A stretch of DNA of 6,624 nucleotides from Planctomycetota bacterium (lineage in GTDB: Bacteria > Planctomycetota > Brocadiia > SM23-32): contig JAGYMJ010000245.1 in NCBI GenBank assembly GCA_018400625.1, forward strand, positions 1 to 6,624, in the 5' to 3' direction. This document shows positions 4,840-6,624 of the stretch, piece by piece. The notes under the pieces were generated by a model. The model ran no database searches and was not told the DNA's origin. It saw only the letters and a program-made list of their open reading frames with translations. The translations under genes were made by a program, and so were the position numbers. The first letter of the stretch is position 1; every line of letters begins with the position of its first letter.

Positions 4840-6537
4840 TTATCGTTGCCACCACCGTGACTTCACAAGGTCGGCGATGTCGGGGCTGCCTTCCCATTCG
4901 TCTCTTTCGTTGATACGACCGAACTGGGCCATTTCGTATAGGTTGTACTCTGTCACGTCCGGATGGTGCTGCACAAAGTCCATTTCCCATTTCAACGTTG
5001 GGTAAGGGCCCTCAAAACGGAGATTTTGACCCCGTCCTCTGCTGGAGCAGCGGTAAATGAACGGAATGCCGGCTTCACGCGCGGCCAGACCGATACGGTC
5101 GGTCACCAGCTTGATGTTTTCGGGACGCAGTTTGGGCGCTCCCTGCAATTCCACGTAGTCGGCCAATTCGCTGACCCATGTCTTCCACTGCCATTCGATG
5201 TTGCGGGGAAACGGGGTGCTGTCGGGCGCACCGTCGGCGTGCCGGAAATACAGTCCGAGCACGTTGACGCCGAGCTCCTTGCCGTTGCGATGAAGCAGTT
5301 CACGCGCTTCGCGCAGAAACTGCGTGAACGCCTCGCCGTTGATGCGCCGGGCCTCCTCGGTTTGTCCCGGGTGCTCAGACTGTTCGATAACCGGTTCATT
5401 AAAACCGTATAACCACGGCTCGTAAGACCGGTTGTGACTGGTCGGCCGGATATTGACGCCGTCCACGTGGCGGTCGATGCAGAACTTCACATGGTCGAGC
5501 CAATATCGGCGCACTCCGGGATAGACCGGGCTGGCCTGTCCCGTGGCATAGCGAAGCTTGCCGCGCGTCAACGCAACCTCGTCAACTTCACAAAGATCAA
5601 CATCCTCCCAATGCCTGGGAAATCTTCGCATCTGCTGGAATTCTTCCAGAGAACGGTCCCGCTCGAATATGCACCTGCGCACTTCGGGGTGCCGCATGTA
5701 ACGCGTCAGTTCCAAACGCGCGGAGTCCCTGATGCGTTCATAACGCTTCTGGACCGCCTCCCTGCTCGGGCACCCAAGGCCCGGTGTGCAGGGAATGATT
5801 TCTCCCTTGTCGTTGACCAGTTCCACGAGCCGCTCGATAGCGTTGAAAAAACCGCCGCATTTGTCTTTTACGTTGCAGCGCAGGACTATAAAATTTGTGT
5901 CTTCAGGCAGATGGAGTCCTCCGAGGGTAACAATCCGTTTTCCTTCATCGGTATAGGGAAAACCCGGGCGCCACTCGACGGTCTCGCTGAATTTAACCGG
6001 CCCGTCGTATTGCCTGTAGCCGCCATTGTAGGAGCTGCTCAGGATAGTCAGGTCGTCCGGGCCGAAGGGCACAGGGCCGTCATCGAACTTGACCAGCCGC
6101 AGCGCCGTGATCCGGCCGCCGGGGTCTTCATCCGCCCCCGGCAGTCGGGCCAGTTGCATATCGGGGTGCTTGATCAGGAAAGGCCCGACGCTGTGGATCC
6201 GGCCGTTGGGGTGATACATACTGCATGAACCGGCGGGAACGGGGAATGTGTGAGGGAAGACATTGTTCTGATTGGCGTCTTCGAACGTTTTGAATTGAAC
6301 ATCGAAACGCATTCCGTGCCGGTGCGCGGCCTCGCACGCCTCGCCAAGCAGGTCATAACCGGCGGGACTGTCGTCATCGTAAAGCGCGCTGGTTGAAGTG
6401 AAAACCCATTGATACCGTTTGACTCCGAGCGACGCCGCGTAGGCCATCACGCGATCAAGATCATCTTTCGTGTAATGTCGTCCGGCTCTCAGCAGATCAT
6501 CAATAATATCCGTCGTAATACATAATTCTTTGGACAT
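4840..6537 (-). CDS. Cytoplasmic TIM-barrel protein resembling GHL10-type glycoside hydrolases
   Basis: The product has 565 residues with no signal peptide or membrane segment, so it is probably cytoplasmic. The ATG at 6537 is preceded only by a weak AAGAG. Residues 1-90 read as the first barrel units (YTKDDLDRVMAYAASLGVKRYQWVF; then EACEAAHRHGMRFDVQFKTFED). Residues about 125-250 look like a beta-rich insertion between barrel units. The barrel resumes at about 340-500 with HVDGVNIRPTSHNR (357-370), YGFNEPVIE (377-385), FLREARELLHRNGKELGVNV and a late IPFIYRCSSRGRG strand. DGV, a following His and then YGFNEP resemble GHL10-type proteins of PVC bacteria, from memory. Glu381 in the NEP triad is a possible catalytic acid. 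I do not recognise the exact family, and a non-enzymatic role is possible. It is 238 bp from the secreted genes, so co-transcription is uncertain. Confidence 0.85.
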   Translation of the reverse strand: MSKELCITTDIIDDLLRAGRHYTKDDLDRVMAYAASLGVKRYQWVFTSTSALYDDDSPAGYDLLGEACEAAHRHGMRFDVQFKTFEDANQNNVFPHTFPVPAGSCSMYHPNGRIHSVGPFLIKHPDMQLARLPGADEDPGGRITALRLVKFDDGPVPFGPDDLTILSSSYNGGYRQYDGPVKFSETVEWRPGFPYTDEGKRIVTLGGLHLPEDTNFIVLRCNVKDKCGGFFNAIERLVELVNDKGEIIPCTPGLGCPSREAVQKRYERIRDSARLELTRYMRHPEVRRCIFERDRSLEEFQQMRRFPRHWEDVDLCEVDEVALTRGKLRYATGQASPVYPGVRRYWLDHVKFCIDRHVDGVNIRPTSHNRSYEPWLYGFNEPVIEQSEHPGQTEEARRINGEAFTQFLREARELLHRNGKELGVNVLGLYFRHADGAPDSTPFPRNIEWQWKTWVSELADYVELQGAPKLRPENIKLVTDRIGLAAREAGIPFIYRCSSRGRGQNLRFEGPYPTLKWEMDFVQHHPDVTEYNLYEMAQFGRINERDEWEGSPDIADLVKSRWWQR

Positions 6538-6592
6538 ATTTTACTCTTTTAGTTAGCTGATCATTAAAGGTAGATATTCAGTGAACCCCGTC

Positions 6593-6624
6593 TCACTTGA
6601 TCACCACCGTGCCCTGTGCCGGTG
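6593..6624 (-). CDS. C-terminal end of an upstream gene (partial)
   Basis: The minus strand enters the window in a frame reading PAQGTVVIK then TGA (6593-6595). Such a beta-strand ending is typical of the last domain of many secreted glycan-active enzymes, which is the only reason to prefer this frame. Nine residues cannot identify a family. The stop lies 55 bp before the barrel gene's ATG, so the two may share a transcript. Confidence 0.4.
   Translation of the reverse strand, partial: PAQGTVVIK

Noticed and set aside
5434..6228. A 264-codon plus-strand frame opposite the barrel gene
   Set aside because: It lies wholly inside the minus-strand gene, and its translation lacks any domain pattern.
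1..6624. CRISPR array, tRNA, transposase or other mobile-element signature
   Set aside because: I saw no regularly spaced repeats, cloverleaf, terminal inverted repeats or transposase-like protein. The only repeats are the leader block and the 10-bp pair.

Overview
The window is a GC-rich stretch of bacterial chromosome in which every gene I can support lies on the minus strand. In order of transcription they are: the last few codons of an unidentified gene (6624-6593); a 565-residue, probably cytoplasmic, TIM-barrel protein resembling glycoside hydrolases (6537-4840); a secreted 702-residue DUF4838 protein (4601-2493); a secreted 309-residue protein with a carbohydrate-binding-module-like jelly roll (2261-1332); and a second secreted DUF4838 protein (1289-1) whose C-terminus runs off the window. 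Large secreted DUF4838 proteins, GHL10-like barrels and relaxed gene spacing suggest the Planctomycetota/Verrucomicrobiota/Lentisphaerota/Kiritimatiellota (PVC) group. That is an inference from protein style; there is no rRNA or other marker here to confirm it.

Layout. 1-1289 is the truncated DUF4838 paralog. It has no stop inside the window, so it is easy to miss in a search for complete ORFs. 1290-1331 is its leader with a clear Shine-Dalgarno. 1332-2261 is the small secreted jelly-roll protein. 2262-2492 is a composite spacer. Next to the DUF4838 stop codon it holds a hairpin, then a degenerate second copy of the leader and first 14-15 codons of the 1-1289 gene, then the leader of the jelly-roll gene. 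2493-4601 is the complete DUF4838 gene. 4602-4839 is an AT-richer spacer with one doubtful small ORF. 4840-6537 is the barrel protein.

How the genes may work together. The two DUF4838 proteins and the jelly-roll protein all carry export signals, so they probably act outside the cytoplasm on a glycan or glycoconjugate. The barrel protein has no export signal and may act on imported products, or may belong to a separate unit. Their substrate cannot be read from the sequence, and no transporter, regulator or sulfatase is visible.

The most notable finding is evolutionary. The two DUF4838 genes are clearly paralogous along their whole shared length, and the start region of one exists as an 82%-identical fragment on the other side of the jelly-roll gene. 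This is the scar of a tandem duplication or insertion that placed the jelly-roll gene between two DUF4838 genes. I found no CRISPR array, tRNA, rRNA, transposase or attachment site.
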